From positions 1 through 64,000 of the forward strand of contig DATGLE010000090.1 of assembly GCA_035294325.1 (NCBI GenBank): a DNA stretch of 64,000 nt. The letters run 5' to 3'. This stretch comes from DATGLE01 sp035294325 (GTDB lineage: Bacteria > Chloroflexota > Ktedonobacteria > Ktedonobacterales > Ktedonobacteraceae). The position numbers were made by a program, and so were the translations under genes. This document shows positions 51,892-61,852 of this stretch, one piece after another; position 1 is the first letter of the stretch, and each line of letters begins with the position of its first letter. The notes beneath the pieces were generated by a model. The model was given only the letters and a program-made list of their open reading frames with translations. It was not told the DNA's origin and searched no databases.

Positions 51892-52299
51892 ATGCCAAAG
51901 GAGAATGAAAAAAAAGGGAAAGGCAATAAGTCGCGCGTTGGCGGCACCGCTCTACCAGGAGCAAAGTCGACGCAGCCAAAACAGCCGCCAGCGAGCAACA
52001 ATCCGAATCAGCAGCAGATCGAAAGCTACAACCGCGAGATGCGGCGCCGCATGCAGCGCCTCGGCGCCGGTCCCTACAGTCAGGACCAGCGTATGCGTTC
52101 CCTCCAGGAGCAGCGCAATAAACGTATAGAGCGTAGAAAGCGCCGCATGGAGGAACGCCGGGCCGAGGCAAGGAAGGCCGGACCGATTGGAAAGATCACC
52201 ATTGGTCGTAAAAATCTGTACTTTGTGCTTGTCGTTGCCGCCATCATCATCCTGCTCATCGCCTTCGCGGTTTTACGGCAGTTGCACATTCTGGCTTGA
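51892..52299 (+). CDS. Small tail-anchored membrane protein
   Basis: A 135-residue protein. The first 100 residues are very basic and hydrophilic, with a Lys/Gly/Pro/Gln-rich start and an Arg/Glu/Met-rich helix (about 48-95) that may form a coiled coil or bind nucleic acid. One TM helix lies at the end (about 108-130). ATG 51892 is chosen because the earlier start overlaps the CCA gene; AAAGGG is 8 bp upstream. Function unknown; position between the CCA enzyme and RNase J may hint at RNA metabolism. Confidence 0.6.
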   Translation: MPKENEKKGKGNKSRVGGTALPGAKSTQPKQPPASNNPNQQQIESYNREMRRRMQRLGAGPYSQDQRMRSLQEQRNKRIERRKRRMEERRAEARKAGPIGKITIGRKNLYFVLVVAAIIILLIAFAVLRQLHILA

Positions 52300-52431
52300 T
52301 GGGGAAGGGACCGCCGGCATAAAAGCCATGCTATGCTTGTTACTTATTATGAATATATAAATAACCTCGCGGAAGTTCCATTTCTCAGAGTGTATCTACT
52401 TTTCAGCGCTTTCGCCCTCTCCGGCCAGACG

Positions 52432-52535
52432 TTCGCGCGGCTCCGCCGCGCAAAGGATTATGGTATGATGGCAAATGCGCTTTGCGCATTTGCCATCATA
52501 CCATAGACCTGAAAGGCGAGCGCCGCAGCGCGAGC
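52432..52535 (-). repeat. Variable-arm palindromic element I
   Basis: Reverse orientation: left box GCTCGCGCTGCGGCGCTCGCC, perfect 22-bp central palindrome (arms 52459-52480 and 52484-52505, TTT loop), right mini-hairpin GCGCGGC-GGA-GCCGCGCG. Confidence 0.78.
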
Positions 52536-52700
52536 ACGGGGCAGCCCTGCCGCTGGAAGACAGGGCTATGTAATGCTCGCCAGAAGCGGGGGTCAAGGGG
52601 GCGGCCGCCCCCTTGCGGGGCGCGGGGTGTCCCCGCCCAGACTCTTCCTTTCGGGCGTGGGGTGGGGAGAATTCAATAGCCCTGGCTGGAAGAGCAGGTG
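52536..52700. other. GC-rich intergenic stretch
   Basis: No gene is supported. The stretch has G/C tracts and a short palindrome GGGGGCGGCCGCCCCC (about 52597-52612), then CGGGGTGTCCCCG. It may be more decayed repeat material. The RNase J promoter follows. Confidence 0.4.
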
Positions 52701-52709
52701 GCTTGTAAT

Positions 52710-52738
52710 TTGGCAGCCTCTATGGTAAACTCTTAAAT
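52710..52738 (+). promoter_or_regulatory. Promoter of the RNase J gene
   Basis: TTGGCA (52710-52715) and TTAAAT (52733-52738) are 17 bp apart. The leader would be about 120 nt and contains the hairpin at 52766-52789. Confidence 0.5.
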
Positions 52739-52765
52739 GGATTAATCTAGCTTATTTCGACTTTT

Positions 52766-52789
52766 ACTCCTGTCCGGTAGAAACAGGAG
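52766..52789 (+). promoter_or_regulatory. Leader hairpin upstream of RNase J
   Basis: CTCCTGT and ACAGGAG form a stem in the 5' leader, 75 bp before the chosen start. It has no T tract, so it is not a terminator; it could affect mRNA stability or feedback cleavage by RNase J. Confidence 0.35.
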
Positions 52790-52865
52790 TGGAGATATAA
52801 AATACAGTGGAATTTGTTTTAGTAATGTGCTGCACGTATGGTGTGGTCAGGAGGTTCTTTGTACC

Positions 52866-54527
52866 TTGACAACTGAAAAAATTCGACTCATCCCGCTAGG
52901 GGGCCTGGGAGAAGTCGGAAAGAACATGATGGTCGTCGAATATGGAGACGATATCATTATCATTGATGCTGGAGTGATGTTCCCCGATGACGAGATGTTC
53001 GGTGTCGATCTCGTCATTCCCGATACGAGCTATCTCTCAGACAAGAAGCAGCGTATACGCGGAATTCTCATCACTCACGGCCACGAAGACCACGTTGGCG
53101 GCCTCCCCTATATCCTGCCGATGCTCGACTTTCCCCCCGTCTATGCGACACGTCTCACGCAGGGCTTGATTAACGTCAAACTCAAAGAGCATAAACTACT
53201 CGAAAGGGCAGACGTTAACGTTATTACCCCCGGCGATCAGATAGAGCTGGGTAACTGCCTCGTTGAGTTTTTCCGCGTCAACCACAGCATTCCAGACGCG
53301 GTAGGTATCGTGATCCATACTCCAATCGGCACCGTGGTCCACACCGGCGACTACAAATTTGATTACACGCCTGTCGATGGCAAGCCCGCCGACTTTGGGA
53401 CGCTGGGGCGTATCGGCAGGGAGGGCGTTCTGGTGATGCTGGGAGATAGCACGCGCGTAGAATCGCCAGGGTATACGCCATCCGAGCGCGTTATCAACGA
53501 ATCGCTCGACAAAATCTTTGCCAACGCGCCGGGGCGCATTTTGCTGGCTACCTTCGCGTCGCTAATCTCGCGCGTGCAGCAGGTTGTAGATACCGCTGCC
53601 CGCTACGAGCGCTTCGTAGCCCTGGTTGGCCGCAGCATGGTCAACAATGTGCAAATGGCGATGGAACTCGGCTACCTGGACATCCCGAGGGGGATGCTGA
53701 TACGAGCGGAGGATATCAACAAGTTCAAGCCGGAGCAGGTGGTGATTATCTGCACCGGCAGCCAGGGAGAGCCTACCTCGGCGCTCACACGCATCGCCAA
53801 TAAAGATCACCGCCTGGTACGTATCGAGCCGGGCGATACCGTGATCCTCTCGGCGACGCCGGTGCCTGGCAACGAGAAAATGGTGAACCGTACCATTAAC
53901 AGCCTGTTCCGCCAGGGAGCCGAGGTCTTCTACCAGGGCATCTCGCATGTGCATGTGTCGGGCCACGCCTCCCAGGAAGAATTGAAGCTGATGCTCAGTC
54001 TCATCCAGCCGAAATTCTTCATGCCGGTGCACGGCGAGTACCGGCAGCTTGTGCTGCATGCCAGGCTGGCGTATTCGCTGGGTATTCCAGAGGAGCATAT
54101 CGTGGTCGCCGAAGATGGCGATATCATTGAAGTTACCCCCGATGCCATCAAGCCGGTAGATCATACGACCAGCGGCAACGTCTTCGTGGATGGCCTGAGC
54201 GTTGGAGATGTCGGGCAGATCGTGCTGCGTGACCGCAAAGTGCTGTCGCAGGATGGCATTCTGATGGTGGTGCTGACGGTGGATAAAGAGACGGGGCAGC
54301 CGCTCGCCGGTCCCGATATTGTCTCGCGTGGCTTCGTTTACATGCGTGACGCCGAGGAACTGCTGGAAAGTTCACGCGAGCGCGTGCGCGAGTCGTTCAT
54401 CGGCTTGAACGGGCACTCCTCGGACTGGTCGTTCGTCAAAGATAAGATCAGGCATACGCTTAGCGAATTTCTCTATGAGAAGACGCACCGCCGCCCCATG
54501 ATCTTACCTGTCGTGATGGAGGTATAA
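52866..54527 (+). CDS. rnj: Ribonuclease J
   Basis: A 553-residue metallo-beta-lactamase/beta-CASP ribonuclease. The zinc motif HGHEDH (71-76) lies in ILITHGHEDHVGGLPYIL. The beta-CASP part has LGDSTRVESPGYTPSE and CTGSQGEPTSALTRIA, and the region GHASQEELKLMLSLIQPKFFMPVHGEYRQL is typical of RNase J. It has endo- and 5'-exonuclease activity in mRNA decay and rRNA maturation. TTG 52866 is chosen (AGGAGG 12 bp upstream, N terminus TTEKIRLIPLGGLGEVGKNM as in other family members); a GTG at 52827 is less likely. Confidence 0.93.
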   Translation: MTTEKIRLIPLGGLGEVGKNMMVVEYGDDIIIIDAGVMFPDDEMFGVDLVIPDTSYLSDKKQRIRGILITHGHEDHVGGLPYILPMLDFPPVYATRLTQGLINVKLKEHKLLERADVNVITPGDQIELGNCLVEFFRVNHSIPDAVGIVIHTPIGTVVHTGDYKFDYTPVDGKPADFGTLGRIGREGVLVMLGDSTRVESPGYTPSERVINESLDKIFANAPGRILLATFASLISRVQQVVDTAARYERFVALVGRSMVNNVQMAMELGYLDIPRGMLIRAEDINKFKPEQVVIICTGSQGEPTSALTRIANKDHRLVRIEPGDTVILSATPVPGNEKMVNRTINSLFRQGAEVFYQGISHVHVSGHASQEELKLMLSLIQPKFFMPVHGEYRQLVLHARLAYSLGIPEEHIVVAEDGDIIEVTPDAIKPVDHTTSGNVFVDGLSVGDVGQIVLRDRKVLSQDGILMVVLTVDKETGQPLAGPDIVSRGFVYMRDAEELLESSRERVRESFIGLNGHSSDWSFVKDKIRHTLSEFLYEKTHRRPMILPVVMEV

Positions 54528-54580
54528 AAAAGAAGCCAATCGCTCAGACGCTGCGCGTCTGAGCGATTGGCTTCTTTTTT
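54526..54580 (+). terminator. Strong terminator of the RNase J gene
   Basis: Perfect 25-bp stem (54526-54550 with 54556-54580, loop CTGCG) including the A6/T6 tracts, so it works in either direction. It overlaps the RNase J stop codon by two bases. Confidence 0.9.
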
Positions 54581-54589
54581 ATTTAACTA

Positions 54590-54618
54590 TTGCTTCTCTG
54601 GAACATCTGCGCTATCAT
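54590..54618 (+). promoter_or_regulatory. Promoter of ftsK
   Basis: TTGCTT (54590-54595) and TATCAT (54613-54618) with a 17-bp spacer, 34 bp before the start codon. Confidence 0.55.
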
Positions 54619-54651
54619 ACGGGTGTCTTACTCTTAAGAAGGGGAAACCGC

Positions 54652-57651
54652 ATGGCAGGCAGCGATCAGAGAAAAGGGGCCAGGCGTCAAAGCGAGCGCA
54701 TAGTGCCGAATATGGATCGTGGTTCCTCGCGCGTGAGCAGAGCCGCGGGCAGCCTCGGTTCGCAGAGCGTGCAGAGCGCGCGCGTCGAGCAGCGTTCCAG
54801 CCTGCCCTCCACAAAGCAGAGCGGGCGCCACCGGGCATCTACAAAGCAGGCATCGCGCAGCAAGAAAAACGCGCGCCCTGATCGTCCCACGCCTTCCAAC
54901 ATCCCTTCTTCCGGCACGCCAAAGGACACGCAATTCATCAAGTGGGCGCAGGATAAATGGCGCGGGATGGAGCCACATCACCAGCAGCGCCTCCTCAGCA
55001 TCTTGCTGCTGATATTATCGCTCCTGCTGGCGGCGTCGCTTACGGTCTTCCGTTCGGCTCCCGTCCTGCAAGCGTTCTATAAATTTTTCATCACCTTCTT
55101 CGGCTGGTCCGCCTATTTGCTGGCACTCGGCCTGGTCGCTTTCGCTATGGCCCATCTGATCGAAGGCATACGCAAGCAGCGCTTTATCCGCTGGTCGATG
55201 GTGATCGGCCTGGGTATCATCTGGCTGCTCCTGCTCATCGAGAGCCGTCTGATCTTTGGGCACCTCTCGGTTGGCATACTGGCCGAACTGCTGGTGATCC
55301 CGCTGCTGGGCTGGCCTCCGCTGATCGATCACGTCATCACACTGGGCTTGCTGCTCATCGTGGCAATCATCACCTTCCGCATCACTTTCGGGCATGTGCT
55401 CATGGTCGGGCGCGTCGTGCAGCGTGTATTGTCAGGAGGCCAGAAAAAGCCTCCCCGGAACAAAAACAGTGGTCCTTCGCCATTTCTGGGGCAGCGCCCC
55501 CGGTACAGCCGCTACGGCCCCGGCCCCGCCAATGACGCTGCCACCCCCGGCACCGGGCGCGCCCGGCCGCTTGCACGCGGGGGCCAGCGTCCAATTGCAG
55601 GCGCCAGCGCGCCGGCTGAGGAGGACGATGAGGGCAATATCGATTTCGAGGCGGATTTCGAGGCCGATGACGATCCTCTCAACGACATTAACATTCATAA
55701 GAAAGACATCGGTCTGGTGCCGCGTGGCCCACGCGCGCCGCAGCCCATTGATCCTGGCAGCCAGGCCCGTCCCGCCCAGAACGTCAGCCAGCGCCCGCTG
55801 CCCTTCGATCAGCCCGACGCGGCTCAGTCTGCCAAAAAGTCCGCCCGCAAACCCGAGCAGATGGAGCCGCTGGCGCCCAATCCGCGACTTGTGAACCAGC
55901 CGAAAGCGCGCGCCGGGGCCGATCCTACTATTGCCTCGGCCTGGAAACTGCCCGATACCATCCTGCTCAACAATCCAGAGGAAGTCAAGCTGCATATGCT
56001 TGGCGACGATACCGGCGCTCTGGCGAAGACCATCCAGGAGACACTGCGCAGTTTCCACGTCGAGGCGGAGGTCAGGCCCGAAGATATAAGCATCGGGCCG
56101 ACGGTTATTCGCTTCGGCATTCGTCCAACCGGTAAGCCCGCCATGAAGCTCGACGAAAAGAGCGGCAAAATGGCGCCTGTGCGCGATGCCGGCGGCAACA
56201 TCGTCTACGAAACGCGCACACGCGTCAGTCGCATCATGGCTTTGCAGAACGATCTCGCCCTCGTGCTGGAGGCCAAGACGATCCGTATGGAGGCCCCCGT
56301 GCCGGGCCGGCCCTATGTGGGCGTCGAGATCCCGAATAAGAACAGCCGCCTGGTGACGCTGCGCGAAGTGCTGGAGAGCAAGGAGTACCAGGCGGCAAAG
56401 GCAAAATCGAAGCTGGCGATAGCGCTGGGCAAGGATGTAGCCGGGCAGGTGCGCGTTGCCGACCTGACACGCATGCCGCACCTGCTCATCGCGGGCGCGA
56501 CAGGCAGCGGAAAATCGGTATGCATCAATACTATCATCGCCAGCATTCTGACACAGGCAACCCCCGACGATGTGCGCCTGCTGCTGGTCGATCCCAAGAT
56601 GGTAGAGCTGAACATGTATAACGGGATTCCCCACCTGCTCTCGCCCGTCGTAACCGAGGTCGATAAGGTGGTGCCGCTGCTCAAGAACGCGATCAACGAG
56701 ATGGAACGACGTTACCGCCTCTTCTCACAATTGAATGTGCGCAACCTGGACGGCTATCGCAAGCTGCGCCGCGAGAAGATTGCGAAGGGCGATACCTCGC
56801 TCAACAATCTGCCAGCCATCGTGATTATTATCGACGAACTGGCGGATCTGATGATGGCGGCCCCTGAAGAGGTAGAAGGTATGATCTGTCGCCTGGCGCA
56901 ACTTGCGCGCGCCACCGGTATTCACCTGGTGGTGGCGACGCAGCGCCCCTCGGTTGATGTCATCACCGGTCTGATCAAGGCGAACATTCCAACGCGCATC
57001 TCTTTCATGGTCAGTTCCGCCGTCGATTCGCGCACAATTATCGATATGGGCGGCGCCGAACGACTGCTCGGGCGCGGCGACATGCTCTACCTGCCCGCCG
57101 ATGCCGGCCGGCCAGAGCGCATCCAGGGCGCGTTCCTCACCGATGAGGAAGCGCAGTCGCTCGTGAGCTACTGGCAGCAGCAGATCATCGAGCACGCTAT
57201 AGCCGTTGGCAATACCCCTGATCCCGCGCTGGCTCCCACACAGCCAATCATCGAGCCTGGCTGGGAGATCAAAGAGCAGCCCTCCGACGAGTTCGAGCTG
57301 GATGATGAGCTGCTGGAGAGGGCCGAAGAGGTTGTGCGCGAGTACGGGAAGGCGTCGATCTCGCTGTTGCAGCGCCGCCTGCGCATCGGCTACTCGCGGG
57401 CGGCGCGCCTGATCGATCTATTGGAGGAGCACGGCATCATCGGGCCATCCGAGACCGGTGGACGCTCGCGCGAGATACTGGATAGCGGCAATGGCTATGA
57501 CAGGCGCGGCGAGGGCCATTCGCTGGCCGACGAGGCAGCGGATATCGTGGCCGGGGAGCGCGCGCGAGATGAGTTCCTGCGCAGGCAAGCGGCGCGCCAC
57601 TCACCGCCATCAAGCCAGGATCAGCCGTCCTCCCCCGATGAGCGCGACTAA
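54652..57651 (+). CDS. ftsK: FtsK/SpoIIIE-family DNA translocase
   Basis: A 999-residue hexameric DNA pump for chromosome segregation at the septum. It has a basic N-terminal tail of about 100 residues, four TM helices between about 119 and 255, a linker of about 150 residues, and the motor: Walker A GATGSGKS (615-622), Walker B IIIDELADLM (about 725-734), then TGIHLVVATQRPSVDVITG. The C-terminal gamma winged helix (about 885-945, ISLLQRRLRIGYSRAARLIDLLEEHGIIGP) reads KOPS/SRS-type polarity sequences. Start ATG has GGGG upstream. Length is larger than SpoIIIE due to the N-terminal tail and linker. Confidence 0.95.
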   Translation: MAGSDQRKGARRQSERIVPNMDRGSSRVSRAAGSLGSQSVQSARVEQRSSLPSTKQSGRHRASTKQASRSKKNARPDRPTPSNIPSSGTPKDTQFIKWAQDKWRGMEPHHQQRLLSILLLILSLLLAASLTVFRSAPVLQAFYKFFITFFGWSAYLLALGLVAFAMAHLIEGIRKQRFIRWSMVIGLGIIWLLLLIESRLIFGHLSVGILAELLVIPLLGWPPLIDHVITLGLLLIVAIITFRITFGHVLMVGRVVQRVLSGGQKKPPRNKNSGPSPFLGQRPRYSRYGPGPANDAATPGTGRARPLARGGQRPIAGASAPAEEDDEGNIDFEADFEADDDPLNDINIHKKDIGLVPRGPRAPQPIDPGSQARPAQNVSQRPLPFDQPDAAQSAKKSARKPEQMEPLAPNPRLVNQPKARAGADPTIASAWKLPDTILLNNPEEVKLHMLGDDTGALAKTIQETLRSFHVEAEVRPEDISIGPTVIRFGIRPTGKPAMKLDEKSGKMAPVRDAGGNIVYETRTRVSRIMALQNDLALVLEAKTIRMEAPVPGRPYVGVEIPNKNSRLVTLREVLESKEYQAAKAKSKLAIALGKDVAGQVRVADLTRMPHLLIAGATGSGKSVCINTIIASILTQATPDDVRLLLVDPKMVELNMYNGIPHLLSPVVTEVDKVVPLLKNAINEMERRYRLFSQLNVRNLDGYRKLRREKIAKGDTSLNNLPAIVIIIDELADLMMAAPEEVEGMICRLAQLARATGIHLVVATQRPSVDVITGLIKANIPTRISFMVSSAVDSRTIIDMGGAERLLGRGDMLYLPADAGRPERIQGAFLTDEEAQSLVSYWQQQIIEHAIAVGNTPDPALAPTQPIIEPGWEIKEQPSDEFELDDELLERAEEVVREYGKASISLLQRRLRIGYSRAARLIDLLEEHGIIGPSETGGRSREILDSGNGYDRRGEGHSLADEAADIVAGERARDEFLRRQAARHSPPSSQDQPSSPDERD

Positions 57652-57675
57652 TGGCAAACATGTTTTTATTACTTT

Positions 57676-59226
57676 TCACCGCTTTTGCTCAAGCTGGTGC
57701 AGTGCCTCCGCCCGGCTGTGCCGGGCCAGGTTATGGCCGGGATCCAGCTCAAGGGCGCGATCAAAGTCGATAATGGCCTGGCGATAGCGCTGGAGGCCGT
57801 AATATGCGTTGCCACGGTTGTAGTACGCCCTGGGATCAGCAGGAGTCAGGGCGACGGCGCGGTCAAAATCGTCGAGCGCTTTGCCATACTGCCGCAGGAG
57901 GCCATAGGCGATGCCCCGGTTCGTGTAGATTGTGGCATTGTAGGGATCGCGGGCAATGGCCTGGTCGTAATCGGCGATAGCCCTGTGATACTGCCGCAGG
58001 TGCGCGTAGGCAAGACCGCGATTATGATAGGCCGTGGCATAGTCAGCATCGAGGGCCAGCGCGCGGTCATAGTCGGCGATGGCTTTGTGATACTGTCGCA
58101 GACCATCGTAAGCGTTGCCACGATTATTGCAGGCGACAGCATCGTAGGGATCGAGGGCCAGCGCGCAGTCATAGTCGGCGAGAGCGCGCTCATATTCTCG
58201 CAGGTGGCCGTAAGCGTTGCCACGGCGCGCGTAGGCAGCAGCGCAGCCAGGATCAAGGTCAATCGCCTGACTATAGGCAGTCACGGCCTCTGTATAGCGC
58301 AGAGCCTCGTAGTGAGCATCGCCCTCGGCGAGCCACTGCCGCTTTGTCTTTCGGTTCATCGCTGGTACCGGCTGCGCAGGCTGCGCAGGCTGCACCGGCT
58401 GCGCACGCCCACATACTGCTTCCAGCGCGGCAGCAAATTCCCACACGCTGGCAAAACGGCTCTTTGGCTCCTTTGCCAGCGCCCGCATGACGACCTGTTC
58501 GAGTGCCGGCGAATAGTGCGCAATTGTGCGCGGCAGCGGCGGAGGAGCGACCTGCATATGCTGGCCGAATAGCTCGTAGAAGGTTCCTTTAAAGGGCCGC
58601 ACTCCAGTCAGCCACTCGTAGACAACCACACCAAGCGCATATTGATCGCTGGCGCGGCTCGCCTTGCCCAGAAATTGTTCGGGCGCCATATAGTAAGGCG
58701 TACCTGCCATGCTCCGCACCGCCTGAATCGACGAAGCGCTCCCGCTCTGCGAGACCACCGCGATGCCAAAGTCGCTCAACAGCACCTCGTTATTCCTGCC
58801 GATCAGCATATTCTCCGGCTTGACATCGCGGTGGATCAGGTTCTCCTCATGGGCAAACTGTAACGCGGCGGCGATCTGCTGAACGTACTCTACAATCGTG
58901 GGCAGCGGCAGCGGCATGCCTCTGGGACAGCGGTGACGCAGCGTGCCGTTGGGGGCATACTCCATGACGATGAACGGCGTGCTGGTGGTTTGCTCCACGC
59001 CGAAGTCGAGCACAGGAACAATATGGGGGTGTCTGAGGCGAAAAATGCGCACCTCATTGATGAAATCGTAAAATTCCTCATTGCTGATCCTGGTATGCAG
59101 GATCTTGATGGCGACCTGTGTTTTGCGGCGTATATGCTCGCCGAGGTAAACCTCACCAAATGTCCCCTGCCCCAGTAAGCGTATGAGGGAATAGTTGTCA
59201 AGCTGCTGACCTGAGCGGTCCGCCAT
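57676..59226 (-). CDS. Ser/Thr protein kinase with C-terminal TPRs
   Basis: A 516-residue protein. Kinase domain: GQGTFGEVY (19-27), K41 (VAIKIL), HRDVKPEN (132-139), DFG (152-154) and APE in MAPEQF, so it looks active. After a short linker (Pro/Gln/Ala-rich) come about six TPR units of 34 residues (AIADYDRALALDADYATAYHNRGLAY type). There is no TM helix. The N terminus is ATG 59226 with AAGAGGAA; the frame is open a further 22 codons. TPRs probably bind substrates or regulators. It is convergent with ftsK. Confidence 0.9.
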   Translation of the reverse strand: MADRSGQQLDNYSLIRLLGQGTFGEVYLGEHIRRKTQVAIKILHTRISNEEFYDFINEVRIFRLRHPHIVPVLDFGVEQTTSTPFIVMEYAPNGTLRHRCPRGMPLPLPTIVEYVQQIAAALQFAHEENLIHRDVKPENMLIGRNNEVLLSDFGIAVVSQSGSASSIQAVRSMAGTPYYMAPEQFLGKASRASDQYALGVVVYEWLTGVRPFKGTFYELFGQHMQVAPPPLPRTIAHYSPALEQVVMRALAKEPKSRFASVWEFAAALEAVCGRAQPVQPAQPAQPVPAMNRKTKRQWLAEGDAHYEALRYTEAVTAYSQAIDLDPGCAAAYARRGNAYGHLREYERALADYDCALALDPYDAVACNNRGNAYDGLRQYHKAIADYDRALALDADYATAYHNRGLAYAHLRQYHRAIADYDQAIARDPYNATIYTNRGIAYGLLRQYGKALDDFDRAVALTPADPRAYYNRGNAYYGLQRYRQAIIDFDRALELDPGHNLARHSRAEALHQLEQKR

Positions 59227-59430
59227 TTCCTCTTTCCACCAGGTGGCCCACTCCACCCAAAAGAATTTCGGGGAACACTCCACAGCCTCCATCTTCCGCC
59301 AGGCAACGACGCTGCCGCGTCCAGTGCGGCGCCCTCAGCCCTGCGGAGAGGCAGCGCCCCCGTCAGGAGGGCGACCACCCTCCTGCACCTCCCGCTATTA
59401 TAGCTCTCTGCGGGCCGGCGGTCAATAAAC

Positions 59431-60159
59431 TCACTGCTGCTCTTCCTCTCGCAACTCCCGTAATAACTGCTGGTCGAGCTTGCTGCTCAGGTCGAGTCTG
59501 GCAAACAGGTCGGGGCGACGCTGGCGCGTTCGCCTTAACGATTCCTTGCGCCGCCAGCGGGCGATCTGCTCGTGATGGCCCGAAAGCAGGATCTCGGGCA
59601 CGCGCCACGTTCTGAATTCGGGAGGGCGCGTATACTGTGGATACTCCAGCATATAGCTGCTGTGGGACTCCTCCAGAGTAGAGCCTTCGGCCAGCACGCC
59701 GGGGATAAGGCGCGCGACGGCATCGACGACGACCATTGCGGCCAGTTCGCCGCCCGTGAGTACATAATCGCCAATCGATAGCTCGTCGGTGACAAGATGC
59801 TCGCGCACACGCTCATCGATGCCTTCATAGTGACCGCAGAGCAGTGAGATACGTGGCTCACGCGCCAGTGCGCGGGCAATCTCCTGGTTGAAGAGGCGCC
59901 CCTGCGGCGTTAGCAGGATGATCGGGCCGCCCTGGTAGACAGCCTCAACGGCGGCAAAAATTGGTTCGGGCTTCATCACCATTCCGGCGCCGCCGCCATA
60001 GGGATAGTCATCGACGATATGATGTTTATCGGTGGTTACATCGCGAATATTATGCAAGCTAATACTGAGCAGCCCCCGCTCCTGTGCGCGTTTCAGGATG
60101 CTCTCGCTCAATGGTCCCTGGAACATAGAGGGAAAGAGCGTGAAGATGTCAAAATGCAT
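59431..60159 (-). CDS. trmD: tRNA (guanine37-N1)-methyltransferase
   Basis: A 242-residue SPOUT methyltransferase that makes m1G37 in tRNAs with GNN codons. The N terminus MHFDIFTLFPSMF, the knot segment YGGGAGMVMKPEP (54-66), LCGHYEGIDERV and SIGDYVLTGGELA (catalytic Asp) are all family hallmarks. ATG 60159 is preferred over an in-frame GTG four codons upstream because GAGGTGA lies 8 bp before it. It stands apart from the usual rimM/rplS neighbours. Confidence 0.95.
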   Translation of the reverse strand: MHFDIFTLFPSMFQGPLSESILKRAQERGLLSISLHNIRDVTTDKHHIVDDYPYGGGAGMVMKPEPIFAAVEAVYQGGPIILLTPQGRLFNQEIARALAREPRISLLCGHYEGIDERVREHLVTDELSIGDYVLTGGELAAMVVVDAVARLIPGVLAEGSTLEESHSSYMLEYPQYTRPPEFRTWRVPEILLSGHHEQIARWRRKESLRRTRQRRPDLFARLDLSSKLDQQLLRELREEEQQ

Positions 60160-60265
60160 GAGCCTACTCACCTCTGCCCATTTGTGTTACAATAACACCG
60201 TTGCCCTTTACGCGCAAGTCTTGTGAACCAGCGGCCACGCAGGTCGTTGCCACAGTGGAGAGTCG

Positions 60266-61852
60266 ATGATGTCCTGGTCGCAGATGCAACCACCGGAAGC
60301 AATGCACGATCAAATGACTATCCTGGTAGGCAGCGCCGTGCGACTACTTGGTGGCGAATGCGGCGTCTTTGTCGTATCGAACGAGGCATTTGATCCGCAG
60401 AGCCATGCTGAATATACCAGCTACCAGTTGAGCGAGGAGATCCTGTCGCTGCTGCTGGTGGCGGCCCGGGAGGGGGCCCAACCGAGTACCCTCTATCCTT
60501 TTGTGACCGCGCCGCTGCCGCCAGCGCTGCGCGTACAGGTGGGTCTGGATGAAAAGTTTGCCGCCTGGCAGGAGATCGAGCGCTGCTCGCTGGCTTTATA
60601 TGATCGATCAGGGCTGCTGGGAGTGCTGCACTGCCTGCGCCCGGCCAGCGCCTGTGCCTGGTTCGAGCACGAGAGGGGGGAGCGCGCGCAAGCCGCTTTA
60701 CACCAGTTCATCGCGCAGGTGGCAGGCGGCCTGCGCTTCGCCCTGAGAGCGCAGTCGCTGGTCAAGGAGCAGGGACGCTTTGCCGCCATTTTTCAGCATA
60801 GCGCGGAGGGCATCCTCACCGTCGATCACGCATTGCGCATCATCGACTTTAATCCGGCGATGGAGCGCCTGACGGGCTGGCACGAAAGCGAAGTGCTTGG
60901 CCGCTTCTATTTCAAGGTGCTCCGCCCTAGAGATCGACAGGGGAACGAACTGGGGCTACAGGACTCGCCGATCCTGCAAGCCTTCGCCGGTCAGCCGGTT
61001 GTAGAGCGCGAAATGATAATTACGGCCCGCGATGGACAGTGTTTCGATGTGCTGGTCACAGCCTCCTGCGTCCTCTCGGCAAGAGGAGAGCCGATGAATG
61101 GCATTCTCAACGTGCGCGACGTAACTCGCGAGCGACAGCAGGAGGAACAGCGTTCAACATTCATTTCTGTGATATCGCATGAATTGCAGACGCCCATCGC
61201 TATTATCAAAGGCTACGCCTCGACGCTGGCCCGCAGCGACGCGAAGCTCGAACCCGAAGCGCTGCGCTCGCGGCTAATTGCTATCGAAGAGGAAGCTGAT
61301 CGTTTGAATAAACTGGTAGGAAACCTGCTCTATGCCTCACGCATTCAAGCTAATGGCCTGCATATGGATATTACATCGCTTGACCTCGGCCCGCTGATAC
61401 AGAAGGTCGCGCGTCGTTTCCGGGGCAGGTATCCAGCTGTGCGTATAACGCTATCGATCCCGCCGAACTTACCATCGGTGATGGCTGATGGAGAGCGTAT
61501 CGAAGAAGTATTGCAGAACCTGCTGGATAATGCTATTAAATATTCGCCCGACCGGCCTCTCATCACCATCTCGTGCCGCGCAACGGGCGAAGAGGTGATC
61601 GTCAGCGTCAGCGATGCCGGCATGGGCATCTCACTGCGTGACCAGGAACAGATTTTTGAGCGTTTTCACCGCGTTGGCGCTCCGCTTGCGCAGGCGACCC
61701 CGGGGGCCGGGCTGGGATTGTATATCTGCCGGGCGATTGTGGAGGCGCATGGAGGGCATATCTGGGTTGAGAGCGCTCTGCGTCAGGGTTCGACATTTTC
61801 GTTTAGTTTACCGCGTGAGGAGAAAGCACATTTACCGATGGTGGTGTTTTGA
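60266..61852 (+). CDS. GAF-PAS sensor histidine kinase
   Basis: A 528-residue soluble kinase. A GAF-like region covers about 12-165, a PAS domain about 170-290 (FQHSAEGILTVDHALRIIDFNPAMERLTGW), a HisKA domain with H305 in SVISHELQTPIAIIKGY, and an HATPase (N box NLLDNAIKYSP, G1 DAGMGIS, G2 GAGLGLYICR). No TM helix is seen, so it probably senses a cytoplasmic signal such as redox, gas or a ligand. ATG 60266 follows GGAGAG. It is adjacent to its response regulator, with no gap, and both are divergent from trmD. Confidence 0.92.
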   Translation: MMSWSQMQPPEAMHDQMTILVGSAVRLLGGECGVFVVSNEAFDPQSHAEYTSYQLSEEILSLLLVAAREGAQPSTLYPFVTAPLPPALRVQVGLDEKFAAWQEIERCSLALYDRSGLLGVLHCLRPASACAWFEHERGERAQAALHQFIAQVAGGLRFALRAQSLVKEQGRFAAIFQHSAEGILTVDHALRIIDFNPAMERLTGWHESEVLGRFYFKVLRPRDRQGNELGLQDSPILQAFAGQPVVEREMIITARDGQCFDVLVTASCVLSARGEPMNGILNVRDVTRERQQEEQRSTFISVISHELQTPIAIIKGYASTLARSDAKLEPEALRSRLIAIEEEADRLNKLVGNLLYASRIQANGLHMDITSLDLGPLIQKVARRFRGRYPAVRITLSIPPNLPSVMADGERIEEVLQNLLDNAIKYSPDRPLITISCRATGEEVIVSVSDAGMGISLRDQEQIFERFHRVGAPLAQATPGAGLGLYICRAIVEAHGGHIWVESALRQGSTFSFSLPREEKAHLPMVVF

